Assembly (NCBI RefSeq): GCF_027922425.1
Contig: NZ_BSFQ01000014.1
Coordinates: 62,001 to 126,000, forward strand
Source: Pseudonocardia halophobica
GTDB taxonomy: Bacteria; Actinomycetota; Actinomycetes; Mycobacteriales; Pseudonocardiaceae
DNA: 64,000 nt
Direction of reading: 5' to 3'
Part shown: in pieces, positions 1-9,624 of the stretch
Numbering within the stretch: the stretch's first letter is position 1
Layout: each line of letters opens with the position of its first letter
Position numbers and translations under genes: made by a program
The notes under the pieces: generated by a model
What the model was told of the DNA's origin: nothing
Seen by the model: only the letters and a program-made list of their open reading frames with translations
Databases searched by the model: none

Positions 1-393
1 CTCGGTCCAGAGGGTGAGCTCGACGTCGCCGGGCCGGTCCTCCGGGTAGGCGTGCCGGACGGCGTTGGCGACGGCCTCGTCGACCGCGAGCACGACGTCG
101 TCCTTCTGCTCGGTGCTCAGCCCCAGAGGCGCGAGCCAGCCGAGGAGCTCGCGCCGGATGACGGAGAGCTGGGCCGGGTTGGCGGGCCAGCTGCGGTGGA
201 CGTACTCGACGGAGTCGGCCAGGCCGGTGAGGTCGGCCTCGGCGCGCTCGACGTCGCCGGTCACCTCGGCGAGCACCGCGACCGGGTCGACGCCGGCGGG
301 CTCCGTGAACTCGATGGCCTCGGTGGCCTCGGTGGCCTCGCCGGGTGCGTCCGGGGGCCGGATCTGGTGCGGGATCTGTGCCGGGCAGGTCAT
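1..393 (-). CDS. Anti-sigma-factor-type ATP-binding protein, cut by window edge
   Basis: The frame opens at an ATG (391-393) and runs 131 codons to the window edge without a stop, so the C-terminal part is missing. The visible protein has an acidic N-terminus and then an ATP-binding N-box of the GHKL/HATPase_c_2 type: DEAVANAVRHAYPEDRPGD near residues 101-119. Family members bind ATP and act as serine kinases or anti-sigma partners (RsbW-like) that control sigma factors in the cytoplasm. No partner is visible, because it would lie outside the window. The N-box is read directly; the role is known for the family and inferred here. Confidence 0.75.
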   Translation of the reverse strand, partial: MTCPAQIPHQIRPPDAPGEATEATEAIEFTEPAGVDPVAVLAEVTGDVERAEADLTGLADSVEYVHRSWPANPAQLSVIRRELLGWLAPLGLSTEQKDDVVLAVDEAVANAVRHAYPEDRPGDVELTLWTE

Positions 394-705
394 GGGAAGG
401 CCTCTCGGTGCGGGGAGCGTGCGGCCGGACACCCCTGGGATGGCCCCGCGCGACCGTCCGGGAAACACCGCTGGTCGAGCCCCCGACACCGCTCGTCGCG
501 CGCACCCGACCGGGACCACGGCCGGACGGACCGCAGCCACGCGTCCGGATGGACGACGCCCGCCGCTGACCGGCATCAGACCGAGAGGGCCGACACACGG
601 GACCGTGATCCCCGCCCCCAGGAAGCCGACACGCGGGACCGCGACCGTCGCCGACCGACCTTCGCAGAGCGTCGACGCACCAACCGCGACCGGTGCCGGC
701 CGGTC
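394..705. other. Non-coding stretch with a short direct repeat
   Basis: About 310 bases lie between two minus-strand genes, with no convincing gene. Two near-identical 20-base blocks, CCGACACACGGGACCGTGA around 590-608 and CCGACACGCGGGACCGCGA around 627-645, sit about 37 bases apart. It presumably carries the promoter of the partial gene upstream. No terminator hairpin was recognised. Confidence 0.4.
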
Positions 706-2211
706 TCAGGCCTCCGGCGAGGGCCGGCGCACCGGGCCGGGGCCGCCGTCGTCGGCCGGGATCCGCGCGGTCTCGTCGGCCGGGGCGCCGAGGGATCTAT
801 CGCGCTCCGGCGGGTCCCCGTCCGGCCCCTCGGGCTCGTCGCTCGGTGGCGCCGCCCGAGCCCCGGCCCGCCGGTCGATCTCCTCCCCGATGTACCGCAG
901 CACCTCGGCCGCGACCGCGGCGACCGGCACGGCCAGGAACGCCCCGGCGATGCCCCAGATCGCGCCGCCCGCGGTGACCGCCAGCAGCACCACGGCGCCG
1001 TGCAGGTTGAGGCTGCGGCTCTGCAGGATCGGCTGCAGGACGTTCCCCTCGAGCTGCTGCACCGCGATGATGATCGCGAGCACGATCAGGGCGGTCGTGA
1101 AGCCCTTCGTCACCAGCGCGACCAGCACCGACAGCGCGCCCGCGACGAGCGCGCCGACGATCGGCACGAAACCGCCGAAGAAGGTCAGCACGGCGAGCGG
1201 CAGCGCCAGCGGGACGCCGAGGATCACCAGGCCGAGGCCGATGAAGAAGGCGTCGACGAACGCCACCAGGGCCTGCGTGCGGATGAACCCGCCGAGGGTC
1301 CGCCACGCGCGCTCCAGCACGCCGGCGACGTGCCGGCCCGCCCGGGCCCCGGTCACGCGGGTGACCCAGGGCAGGAAGCGCGGGCCGTCCTTGACGAAGA
1401 AGAAGGCCAGCACCACGGCGAGCACGATGTTGAGCAGACCGTTCGCGAACGCCGACACACCGGTCAGCACGCTCCCGGCGATCGTCGACGCGCTGGCCTG
1501 CAGCTGGCGGGTGATCGAGTCGAGCACCCCGCCGATCTGGCCCTCACCGAGGTTGAACGGCGGCCCGGACACCCACTGCTGGATCTGTCCCAACCCGCCC
1601 GTGACGCCGGCGGCGATCTCGTCCGACTGCCCCGCCACCTGCGGCGCGATCAGCATGATGATCCCGCCGAGCACCAGCAGCGCCCCGACGAGCACCACCA
1701 GCGCGGCCAGGGCGGGCGGGACCCGGCGCTCGACCAGCCAGCGCACCGGCGGCCGCAGCACGGTCGCGAGGATGACGCCGAGCAGCACCGGCAGCACGAT
1801 CGGCCACAGCGCGCCGACCACGAGGCCGAACAGGATGGCGCCGAACGCGATCAGCAGGATCCGCCAGCTCCAGGTCGCCAGCCAGGTCAGTCCGCCACCG
1901 ATCACCGCGCCGCGGTCGGGCGCCGGGGTCACCGAGGCCCCCGCCGACGCCGTCACCGGAGCCGCGGGAGGCGCGAGTGGCGACCCGTCCACGGCACCGT
2001 CCACCGCGCCGTCGGGCGCCCCGTTCACCACCCCGTCGACGGGTCCGCCGGCGCTGCGGCCGGCGGTCCGGCCGGCGGTTCCGTTGCGGACGGCGTCGGG
2101 GTCACCCCCGACGGCCGCCCCGCCGAGCCCGGTCCCGTCGGCCGGGATCGAGCGCCCCTCCTCGTCCGGACGTCCGCGCGCCCCGCGCGCCGACGTGCCT
2201 CGCTCGGTCAC
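706..2211 (-). CDS. AI-2E family (UPF0118/PerM-like) transporter
   Basis: A 501-residue integral membrane protein starting at GTG. A disordered Ala/Gly/Asp-rich N-tail of about 115 residues precedes hydrophobic segments. The pattern fits the AI-2E transporter family: paired N-terminal helices, an extracytoplasmic loop, an FFFVKDGPRF segment, and C-terminal helices including the characteristic GGFVPIVGALVAG region, then a charged tail. Family members export or exchange small solutes across the plasma membrane; the substrate cannot be assigned. It lies 35 bases downstream of cobF on the same strand and may be co-transcribed, though no functional link to cobalamin is evident. Confidence 0.85.
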   Translation of the reverse strand: MTERGTSARGARGRPDEEGRSIPADGTGLGGAAVGGDPDAVRNGTAGRTAGRSAGGPVDGVVNGAPDGAVDGAVDGSPLAPPAAPVTASAGASVTPAPDRGAVIGGGLTWLATWSWRILLIAFGAILFGLVVGALWPIVLPVLLGVILATVLRPPVRWLVERRVPPALAALVVLVGALLVLGGIIMLIAPQVAGQSDEIAAGVTGGLGQIQQWVSGPPFNLGEGQIGGVLDSITRQLQASASTIAGSVLTGVSAFANGLLNIVLAVVLAFFFVKDGPRFLPWVTRVTGARAGRHVAGVLERAWRTLGGFIRTQALVAFVDAFFIGLGLVILGVPLALPLAVLTFFGGFVPIVGALVAGALSVLVALVTKGFTTALIVLAIIIAVQQLEGNVLQPILQSRSLNLHGAVVLLAVTAGGAIWGIAGAFLAVPVAAVAAEVLRYIGEEIDRRAGARAAPPSDEPEGPDGDPPERDRSLGAPADETARIPADDGGPGPVRRPSPEA

Positions 2212-2246
2212 ACCGCCACCCCCGTCCCGCTGCCGCGGCGGCCCGC

Positions 2247-3029
2247 TCAGCGGTCCCCGGGATGCCGCCGCAGCAGGTACGTGTCCATGATCCAGCCCTT
2301 GCGCTCCCGTGCCTCCGCCCGGAGCCTCACGATCTCGTCACGGACCTCGAGGACCGGGCCGGACACCAGGAGCTCGTCCGGGCTGCCCACGTATGCCCCC
2401 CAGTACACCTCCACGTCGGCGACCTCGTCGTCGGGCAGCTGCGCGAAGGCGGTGCCGCCGTCGAGCATCACGACGACGTCGTCGACGTCGGCGGGCAGCC
2501 CCGCCGCGATCCGTCGGCCGGTGGTGATCAGCACGGGGCGCCCGACCCGGTTGAGGATCAGCCGGTGGGCGGCGGCGAGCGCCTGCACGCTGGAGATGCC
2601 GGGGTAGGAGACGACCTCGATCCCCTCGACGCCCTCGAGCAGCCGCAGGGTGCCGTCGTAGAGGGAGGGGTCGCCCCATACGAGGAAGGCGCCGGTCTCG
2701 CCGTCGGCCAGCTCCGCGAGCATCGACGCATAGAGCGACCCGCGGCGGTCCTGCCAGTCGACGACGGCGGCCGTGTACCGCTCCGACCGCCCGGGCTCCC
2801 CCGCGCCGGCCCTGCGGTCCCGCTCGGGGTCCGCGGCCTCGACGACCCGGTAGCTGCCGGGCTCGAGGTGCCGGTCGAGGATCCCGGTCCGCAGCGCGGT
2901 GAGGTCCTCCTTCACCTCGCCCTTGTCGATGACGAAGACGACGTCGACGCGCTTCAGCGCGGCCACCGCCTGCAATGTGAGGTGGTCGGGGTCCCCCGAG
3001 CCGATCCCGATCACGTACACCGTGCGCAC
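2247..3029 (-). CDS. cobF: Precorrin-6A synthase (deacetylating) CobF
   Basis: A 260-residue SAM-dependent methyltransferase of the aerobic cobalamin pathway. In the known reaction it methylates C-1 of precorrin-5 and releases acetate to give precorrin-6A. The N-terminus VYVIGIGSGDPDHLTLQAV is the tetrapyrrole-methylase glycine-rich loop. VWGDPSLYD near residues 118-126, the YPGISSVQALAAA segment and the C-terminal GWIMDTYLLRR block are typical of CobF. The GTG start at 3029 lies six bases after a TAGGGT box, so the mRNA is probably leaderless. No other cob gene is in the window, so this is an isolated pathway gene. Confidence 0.93.
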   Translation of the reverse strand: MRTVYVIGIGSGDPDHLTLQAVAALKRVDVVFVIDKGEVKEDLTALRTGILDRHLEPGSYRVVEAADPERDRRAGAGEPGRSERYTAAVVDWQDRRGSLYASMLAELADGETGAFLVWGDPSLYDGTLRLLEGVEGIEVVSYPGISSVQALAAAHRLILNRVGRPVLITTGRRIAAGLPADVDDVVVMLDGGTAFAQLPDDEVADVEVYWGAYVGSPDELLVSGPVLEVRDEIVRLRAEARERKGWIMDTYLLRRHPGDR

Positions 3030-3035
3030 GTCGAC

Positions 3036-3041
3036 ACCCTA
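3036..3041 (-). promoter_or_regulatory. Leaderless-type -10 box for cobF
   Basis: Read on the minus strand, TAGGGT is followed by GTCGAC and then the GTG start of cobF. The same TAGGGT-N6-GTG arrangement occurs at 63037-63051. This spacing would place transcription start at or next to the start codon. A second TAGGGT on the plus strand at 3114-3119 probably serves the divergent glycosyltransferase gene. Confidence 0.55.
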
Positions 3042-3163
3042 TGCGGGCGAGGGTCGGGGCCGAGCCGCCCGGGCGGAGCGGGTTCGCCGGGTCGCGCAGC
3101 GTCACCGGCCCGGTAGGGTCGCGGGCCCGACCGGGTGAACTCGAGCGAGCGGAGGACCGGGAC

Positions 3164-4282
3164 GTGAGGGTGGCGCACCTCGTCGACACGTTGCACCCCG
3201 ACGGGGGTGAGTACGGCCTCGAGGCCCTCGCCCGCGCCGCGCGGGCGGCGGGACTGGAGCTCGTGGTCGTCGGCATCTCCGGCAGCGGCGACGGCGCGCG
3301 GGCGGCCGCGCTCCGCCGGTCCGGTGCCGTGGTCGTCGAGCACGGGCTCGCACCGTGGGACCCGCGGGCGGTGCCCCGGGTGGTCGAGACGCTGCGTGAG
3401 CACCGGGTCCGGCTCGTGCACACGCACGCCCCGAACGCCGACGTCGCCGGCAGCGCGGCCGCCACCCGGCTGCGGATCCCGGTGGTCTCCACGCTGCACC
3501 GCATCGAGGAGGAGCCCGCGGACTGGCTCGACCGGGTGCGGCGCACCGCCCGCACGCTCGCGCGCAAGCGGTTCGTCACCCGGACCATCGCGATCTCCCG
3601 GCTGCAGCGGGACTGGTACCTGCGGGTCGCCGGCTCGGAGAAGGGCCTGGTCGTGCTGCCCGACGGCGTCACCGACCCGGGCCCGCCCGATCCCGCGGTG
3701 CGGGCGCGCGTGCGGCGCGGCCTGGGCGTGGGCGACGACGGGCTGCTGGCGGTGTCGGCCGCGCCGATGCGCCGCGGCAAGGGCCAGGACCTGCTGCTCG
3801 ACGCCCTCGCCGAGCTCCCCGAGGACCTCCCGCTCACCGTCGTGCTCACCGGCGACGGGCCGCTGCGGCCCTGGCTGGAGGCGCGGGTGGGGCGCGAGGA
3901 GGAGCTGGAGGGCCGGGTCGTGTTCCGGCACCACGGCGACCCGGGCGAGCTGCTGCAGGCCGCGGACCTGCAGCTGCACACCACGCGCACCGACACCATG
4001 CCCAGCGTCGTGGTCCGCGGGATGGCCGCCGGGGTGCCGGCGATCGTGAGCCGGGTCGGCGGGCTGCCCGAGATCGTGACGCGGGACGTCGGGCGGCAGG
4101 TCCCGCTGGCGGCCGCCGCCATCGCCGACGCGATCGTGGAGCTCGGCGGCGACGACGCCCTCCGCGCCCGGCTCGGCCGCGCCGCCCGGGCCCGCTTCCT
4201 CGAGCGCTTCGAGGCCGACGGCTGGGCGGCCCGCCTCCGCGAGGTCTACGAGGCCGCCCTCACCCGACCCGTGAGCGCCTAG
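3164..4282 (+). CDS. GT4-type glycosyltransferase
   Basis: A 372-residue cytoplasmic GT-B fold glycosyltransferase. The GTG at 3164 is chosen because a GGAGG lies about eight bases upstream and the product then begins VRVAHLVDTLHPDGGEYGLE, typical of the family's N-terminal acceptor domain. The C-terminal half carries the nucleotide-sugar fold (AAPMRRGKGQDLLLDAL, then GVPAIVSRVGGLPEIV). One oddity: the usual EX7E signature is replaced by the D and R of TDTMPSVVVRGM, so catalysis may be altered. Donor and acceptor are unknown. The last codons and TAG stop (VSA-stop) fall inside a dispersed hairpin repeat. Confidence 0.85.
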   Translation: MRVAHLVDTLHPDGGEYGLEALARAARAAGLELVVVGISGSGDGARAAALRRSGAVVVEHGLAPWDPRAVPRVVETLREHRVRLVHTHAPNADVAGSAAATRLRIPVVSTLHRIEEEPADWLDRVRRTARTLARKRFVTRTIAISRLQRDWYLRVAGSEKGLVVLPDGVTDPGPPDPAVRARVRRGLGVGDDGLLAVSAAPMRRGKGQDLLLDALAELPEDLPLTVVLTGDGPLRPWLEARVGREEELEGRVVFRHHGDPGELLQAADLQLHTTRTDTMPSVVVRGMAAGVPAIVSRVGGLPEIVTRDVGRQVPLAAAAIADAIVELGGDDALRARLGRAARARFLERFEADGWAARLREVYEAALTRPVSA

Positions 4283-4329
4283 TGACCCTAGAGGGGCGTT
4301 CGCCACTCACGACCCCCGGTGAGCTGCGG
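4271..4329 (+). repeat. Dispersed hairpin repeat, copy A
   Basis: A 40-base imperfect inverted repeat (4271-4310) begins GTGAG and ends CTCAC, with CTAGAGGGGC at its centre. It is followed by ACGACCCCCGGTGAGCTGCGG-like flank sequence. Related copies lie at 11049-11088 (opposite genomic strand) and 52159-52198. It overlaps the end of the glycosyltransferase gene and supplies its stop codon. A terminator-like role is possible, but there is no T tract. Confidence 0.8.
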
Positions 4330-4742
4330 CGTTGTCGCTCCTCGACGGAGCGGCGTGGCGCCGCGCGCCGTTACACGATCACCCCTGTGATCCCGCCCGG
4401 CGCCGCCGGTCGTGCGGTCCGCGGGAGCGGCGTCCCGTTCGGCGGTCGACGCCGGGTCGTGACCTGCGTCCGGATCGCCACGAGCGGCTTCGACGGCGGG
4501 AAACGACGGCTCGTCCCTCGGGGCCGTCCGCTCGGCGCGCCGGGGCCCGTTCGACCCGCACGGCGATCACGGGACGGTTACGGTCGGTTCTGCCGGTGGG
4601 AACGACGTCCACCGGCACGCCCGGTCGGCCCGTCCCGCCTGCCCGCCGACATTCCCCCGGGCGCCCAACCCCCGGCACGGGGCAGGCGCGGCGCGGTTGC
4701 TCCCCGGCTTCCCGCATGCCCGTGGACGGCGAGGAACGACGC
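4283..4742. other. Long untranslated region upstream of the NlpC/P60 gene
   Basis: About 460 bases without a convincing gene. It contains the perfect inverted repeat GATCAC-CCCT-GTGATC at 4377-4392, preceded by GTTAC at 4370-4374, and later GGCGATCACGGGACGGTTACGG around 4562-4583. Paired GTTAC-type motifs can be sites for the response regulator MtrA in actinobacteria, which controls cell-wall hydrolases; that link is speculative. No known riboswitch consensus was recognised. Confidence 0.4.
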
Positions 4743-5960
4743 ATGTCCGACACGTGTGTGGCACCGCGCCCGGTGCTCGTGCCGAGCTCCCGGCACAGTG
4801 CAGAGGACGGTCAGGGTCAGTCCGCCGCGGACCTGATCGCCCGGCTCACCGGCTCGTCCGCTCCCCCGCCCTCGGGCGGCCGCCGTGCCCGGCGCGCCGC
4901 CGAGGCCGACGAGGCGGACAGGGACCCGGTCTCCCCCCTCGGCGTCCCCGCCGCGGACGGGCGGCCGGCCGCGCCGGACGAGGCGCCGACCGCGGTCACC
5001 CCGCCGGCCGCCCCGGCCGTCCGGGAGGAGCGCCCCGAGCCGCCCGCCGGCCTCACCGGCTCCTTCTTCACCTCGGGCCTCGGCGCCGGGCGTGGCCCGG
5101 GCGGCGACGGCATCTCGCTGACCGGCGTCTTCCCCGCGCTGTCGGCCGCGATCCGTTCGCCGAAGGCCGTCGCGGCCGCGGCGACCGTCACCGTCCTGGG
5201 CGCCAGCGCGGTCCTCACCGGCCTGCCCACCCCGGGCGGCGAGCTGGCCCAGGCCACCGGCGTCGACTCCCCGACCGTCCGCCTGGCCGCGGCCGACGCG
5301 ACGCTCGACGGCGGCACGGACGACGGGGACGGCGACACCCGGGGCGACGACCGGCCGACCCAGGTCCTGCAGGCCGTCCAGGACGGTCCCGGCGCCGTCG
5401 GCGGCTCGATGCAGTCCGCCTTCGGCACCGCCATGGGCGCGCTGCCGCAGGTGTTCGACAAGGCCGACGCCGCCCGGATCGCCGCGGTCCAGAAGGCCGA
5501 GGCCGCCAAGGCCGCCGAGGCCGCCGAGGAGCAGCGCAGTGCGCTGCGCCGGGCCGCCCAGTCGGCCGGGGGCGCGATCGACGACGCGGTCGACGACGTC
5601 GTCGGGCAGGCCACCGGGGCCGGGGCGAAGGCCCTCGCCGCGGCCCGCACCAAGCTCGGCACCCCCTACCAGTGGGGCGCCAGCGGCCCGAACGCGTTCG
5701 ACTGCTCCGGCCTGACGTCGTGGGCCTTCAAGCAGGCCGGGATCAGCATCCCGCGCACCTCCGCGGCCCAGTCGACCTTCGGCACCGCGGTCAGCAAGGA
5801 CCAGCTGCAGCCCGGCGACCTCGTGTTCTTCTACTCGCCGGTGAGCCACGTGGGCATCTACATGGGCGGCGGCAAGATCCTGCACGCCAGCACCAGCGGC
5901 GAGCCGGTGAAGGTCTCCGACATGTCGGCGATGCCGTTCCACAACGCCCGCCGGATCTGA
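4743..5960 (+). CDS. NlpC/P60 family cell-wall peptidase
   Basis: A 405-residue protein starting at ATG 4743, with GAGGAA about seven bases upstream. The N-terminal 140 residues are disordered and rich in Ala, Pro and charge. One hydrophobic segment (residues about 138-165) can act as a membrane anchor or uncleaved signal. An Ala/Glu-rich coiled-coil-like stretch follows, then a C-terminal NlpC/P60 domain (residues about 295-405). Catalytic residues are visible: Cys near 321 in DCSGL, His near 369 in SHVGIY and His near 381 in ILHAS. Such enzymes cleave D-gamma-glutamyl-diaminopimelate bonds in peptidoglycan and act outside the membrane. The long leader suggests regulation. Confidence 0.9.
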   Translation: MSDTCVAPRPVLVPSSRHSAEDGQGQSAADLIARLTGSSAPPPSGGRRARRAAEADEADRDPVSPLGVPAADGRPAAPDEAPTAVTPPAAPAVREERPEPPAGLTGSFFTSGLGAGRGPGGDGISLTGVFPALSAAIRSPKAVAAAATVTVLGASAVLTGLPTPGGELAQATGVDSPTVRLAAADATLDGGTDDGDGDTRGDDRPTQVLQAVQDGPGAVGGSMQSAFGTAMGALPQVFDKADAARIAAVQKAEAAKAAEAAEEQRSALRRAAQSAGGAIDDAVDDVVGQATGAGAKALAAARTKLGTPYQWGASGPNAFDCSGLTSWAFKQAGISIPRTSAAQSTFGTAVSKDQLQPGDLVFFYSPVSHVGIYMGGGKILHASTSGEPVKVSDMSAMPFHNARRI

Positions 5961-6013
5961 GCACCGACCCCGGGGGCGCCTGTGCGACCGCGCCCCCGGG
6001 GATCGGCAGACCA

Positions 6014-6094
6014 GCGTCGATGCTCGCTCCGCGAGCTCCGCTCGGCGTCGATGCTCGCTCCGCGAGCTCCGCTCGGCGTCGATGCGAGCTCCGC

Positions 6095-6098
<4 letters not shown>
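6014..6098. repeat. 31-bp tandem repeat
   Basis: Two exact 31-base units (6014-6044 and 6045-6075) are followed by a third that lacks nine bases. Each unit contains the palindrome GCTCGC-TCC-GCGAGC. The array lies between two convergent genes and reaches the stop codon of the RutA-like gene. It could form hairpins that terminate transcription from either side. Confidence 0.9.
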
Positions 6099-7147
<1,049 letters not shown>

Positions 7148-8182
7148 CGCGGACTCCCTTCGGGGCTCGGGGGACGGGAACCGGCCGGGGAGGACCGGAG
7201 CACGGGGGCCACCTCGCGCGCGAGCAGCTCGACGGAGGCCAGGGCGTCGCCGACGGGCATACCCGCCCAGTCGGTGCGCAGTACGAAGTGGTCGACCCCC
7301 AGCTCCCGCCACGGCAGCAGCGCCGCGAGGCAGTCCTCCGGAGAGCCCACCACGAACCGGTCCTCGGCGAGGTCCGCGTAATCGGTTCGGAACGACTCCT
7401 TCTCGGGCATGACACGGTCCTGCCCCCAGTCGGCGTAGACCGCGTACTTCCCGGCCAGGTGCGGCCGGGCCAGCTCGACCGCCCGCTCCCGCGTCGGGGC
7501 GCAGTAGATCTCCCGCATCAGCGGCAGCTCCCGCACGGGCTCCCGGCCCGCGGCGGCGCGCTCGGCGTGGAAGAGGTCGAGCTGACGACGGATGGTCGAC
7601 GTCGTGGCGTGCGGGTTGATCATCCAGGTGTCGGCGAGCCGGGCCGCCCGCTTCACCGCGGCGTCGGAGTTCGCGGCCATCCAGACGGGCGGCCGACCCG
7701 CGGGCAGTGTCGTGGAGCGCACGCCGTCGAGCCGGCACCACTCGTTGTCCGCGTACACCGGCTCGCCGGACCACATCGCCTCGACGATCCGCAGGTTCTC
7801 CTCGAACCGCCGCACCTTCTGCCGCGGCGGGATCCCGAAGGCCGCGTACTCGACCTCCCGGTAGCCCAGCCCGACGCCGAAGATCGACCGGCCGCCGCAC
7901 ACGGCGTCGAGGCTCGCGAAGTTCTCCGCGGTGTCGACGGGGTTGTGCAGCGCGAGCAGGTGGATCCCGGTGCCGATCCGCATGTCGCCGGCCTCGGCGG
8001 CGAGCCGGGCGAGCCACGGCAGCGGCTGGATGTGCGAGAACGACTCCGGGAGGTGGTGCTGTCCGGCGAAGACCGAGTCCAGCCCGCCGTCGCGGGCCGC
8101 GCGCACGAGCGAGAGCTGCTCCTGCAGCGCCACCACCGGGTCCCGCCCGGCCGGCTGCTGGTGGGTCAGGAAGACGCCGACA

Positions 8183-9565
8183 CTACCCACGACACGCCTC
8201 GGCGAAGTCGGCGGCGGCGGTGCCGTCGCCGAGGGACAGCACGGCGTTGAGCACCCGGTCGGCGGTGGCGGCGGGGGCGACCCGGCCGATCGTCTCCCGG
8301 AACTTGGCCACGACCTCCGCGTTGGTGAGCGGGCGCTCGTCGTGCCCGCGGTTGACCTGCTCGCGGTGCCGCAGCACCCGCCCGTCGGCCAGCTCGATCT
8401 CGACGGCGCCGGAGTACGCGGCCGGGAAGGCGCTGTCCGGGTCCTCGGAGACCCGCACCTTCTGCGCGAGGTCGAGGATCGCGGCGTCGCCGAGGGCGTC
8501 GTCCTCCAGCTCGGCGAGGGTGAACCGACCGCGGGTGAGCGCCGCGGAGACCACGAACGGCAGGCTGAACTTGGCGTCGTACTCGTCGCGCGGGACCCAT
8601 TTCGCCTCGGCCGGCTCGCAGACGACCTTGCCCGGCACCGAGTGGATCGCGCAGCGGATCTCGGTGATCCCGGTCGCGCCGATCTCCGGGCGCAGCGTGA
8701 GGACGGCGTCGGCGAAGGCGTGGATGAAGTGGCAGATCGGGTACGGCTTGACGGCCGTGCGCACCAGCTCCCAGGTCTCCCCCAGCCGGTCGCCGACGGC
8801 CTCGGGGTGGGTCTCGCGCCCGGCGAGATGGGTGTTGTAGAGCCCGAACCGGCCCTCGTACACCGCGGGCGGGCCGCTCCAGCCGGCCTTGGCGAAGCTC
8901 GCCGCGGTCAGCCCGGACATCGCCGCCCAGCCCGGGTGCAGACGCTTGGTCCAGGCGCCGTCGGCGAGGAACTCCAGCAGCCCCGCACTCATCGATCCGA
9001 CGACGCCCTGGGCCGAAGCCAGGCCGTGGGCGTCGAGCCCGGCGATCTTGCCGGCCGCCACGGAGGCACCGAACGCGCCGGCCACGGCGGTCGGGTGGAA
9101 GCCGACGTCGTGGAAACCGCCCGCGCCGCCGATGCCGACCCGCGCCGACACCTCGACGCCGAGGATGTAGGCCAGCAGCAGGTCCTCGGTGGTCGCGCCC
9201 CGGCTCACGGCCGCCGAGATCGCCGCGGGCAGCGCGGCAGCGGAGACGTGCGTGACGGCCGGGATGTGGGTGTCGTCGAAGTCCATGCCGTGGATCAGCA
9301 CGCCGTTCAGGACGGCGGCGTCGCGCGGCGAGAGCCGGTCCGGCATCCCGAGCACCGGATGGGTGCCACCGCCGAAGGCGGACAACGCCTCCAGGGCCAC
9401 CTTCGGGAACCCGTACGCCGTCGACGCGAAGGCCAGGCCGACGGCGTCGAGGATCAGGTGGCGGGCGCGCTCCGCCACCTCCGCGGGCACGTCGGACAGC
9501 TCGGCACGGGCGGCGAAGTCGCCGACCTGACCGGCGAGGGCGGTGCGGGCTGGGCTGAGGGTCAT
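8183..9565 (-). CDS. MmgE/PrpD family protein
   Basis: A 460-residue protein of the MmgE/PrpD superfamily, which includes 2-methylcitrate dehydratase and cis-aconitate decarboxylase. Family hallmarks are LILDAVGLAFAS near the N-terminus, GMDFDDTH with its DD pair, LAYILGVEVSARVG, and GFHPTAVAGAFGA. The C-terminal lid domain follows from about residue 270. Chemistry in the family removes water or CO2 from tri- or dicarboxylates. Together with the CoA-transferase, MaoC and CitE-like genes here, a C5 or C6 branched dicarboxylate is a plausible intermediate; this is inference. The ATG start at 9565 lies close to an operator-like repeat at 9594. Confidence 0.88.
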   Translation of the reverse strand: MTLSPARTALAGQVGDFAARAELSDVPAEVAERARHLILDAVGLAFASTAYGFPKVALEALSAFGGGTHPVLGMPDRLSPRDAAVLNGVLIHGMDFDDTHIPAVTHVSAAALPAAISAAVSRGATTEDLLLAYILGVEVSARVGIGGAGGFHDVGFHPTAVAGAFGASVAAGKIAGLDAHGLASAQGVVGSMSAGLLEFLADGAWTKRLHPGWAAMSGLTAASFAKAGWSGPPAVYEGRFGLYNTHLAGRETHPEAVGDRLGETWELVRTAVKPYPICHFIHAFADAVLTLRPEIGATGITEIRCAIHSVPGKVVCEPAEAKWVPRDEYDAKFSLPFVVSAALTRGRFTLAELEDDALGDAAILDLAQKVRVSEDPDSAFPAAYSGAVEIELADGRVLRHREQVNRGHDERPLTNAEVVAKFRETIGRVAPAATADRVLNAVLSLGDGTAAADFAEACRG

Positions 9566-9593
9566 CGGTGAGCCTCCTGGTCGAGGGCGGACG

Positions 9594-9608
9594 ATACGTC
9601 AGACGTAT
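9594..9608. promoter_or_regulatory. Inverted-repeat operator, GntR-type
   Basis: ATACGTC-A-GACGTAT is a perfect inverted repeat with a GTNNNAC core, the pattern expected for FadR-subfamily GntR regulators. It lies between the amidase and MmgE/PrpD genes, 29 bases before the ATG of the latter. Related sites sharing TC[A/G]GACGT occur at 15728-15742 and 16658-16672, next to the other transcription units of the cluster. Confidence 0.6.
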
Positions 9609-9624
9609 GTGCGCTGGGAAGGGG

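Noticed and set aside
52..2607. Long open frames opposite the AI-2E and cobF genes
   Set aside because: They are Arg/Pro/Gly-rich mirror frames produced by third-position GC bias, with no family resemblance; the same applies to similar long antisense frames throughout the window.
4283..4742. ydaO-type riboswitch before the NlpC/P60 gene
   Set aside because: The leader is long and contains inverted repeats, but I could not match the conserved blocks of the ydaO consensus.
4332..4742. 5' extension of the NlpC/P60 protein to 542 residues
   Set aside because: The extension is Arg-rich and low in coding character, while ATG 4743 has a good ribosome site.
7148..8017. RutA-like protein extended to 640 residues
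   Set aside because: The extra N-terminal part is a shadow frame of the LLM oxidoreductase gene; RutA homology begins at ATG 7147.
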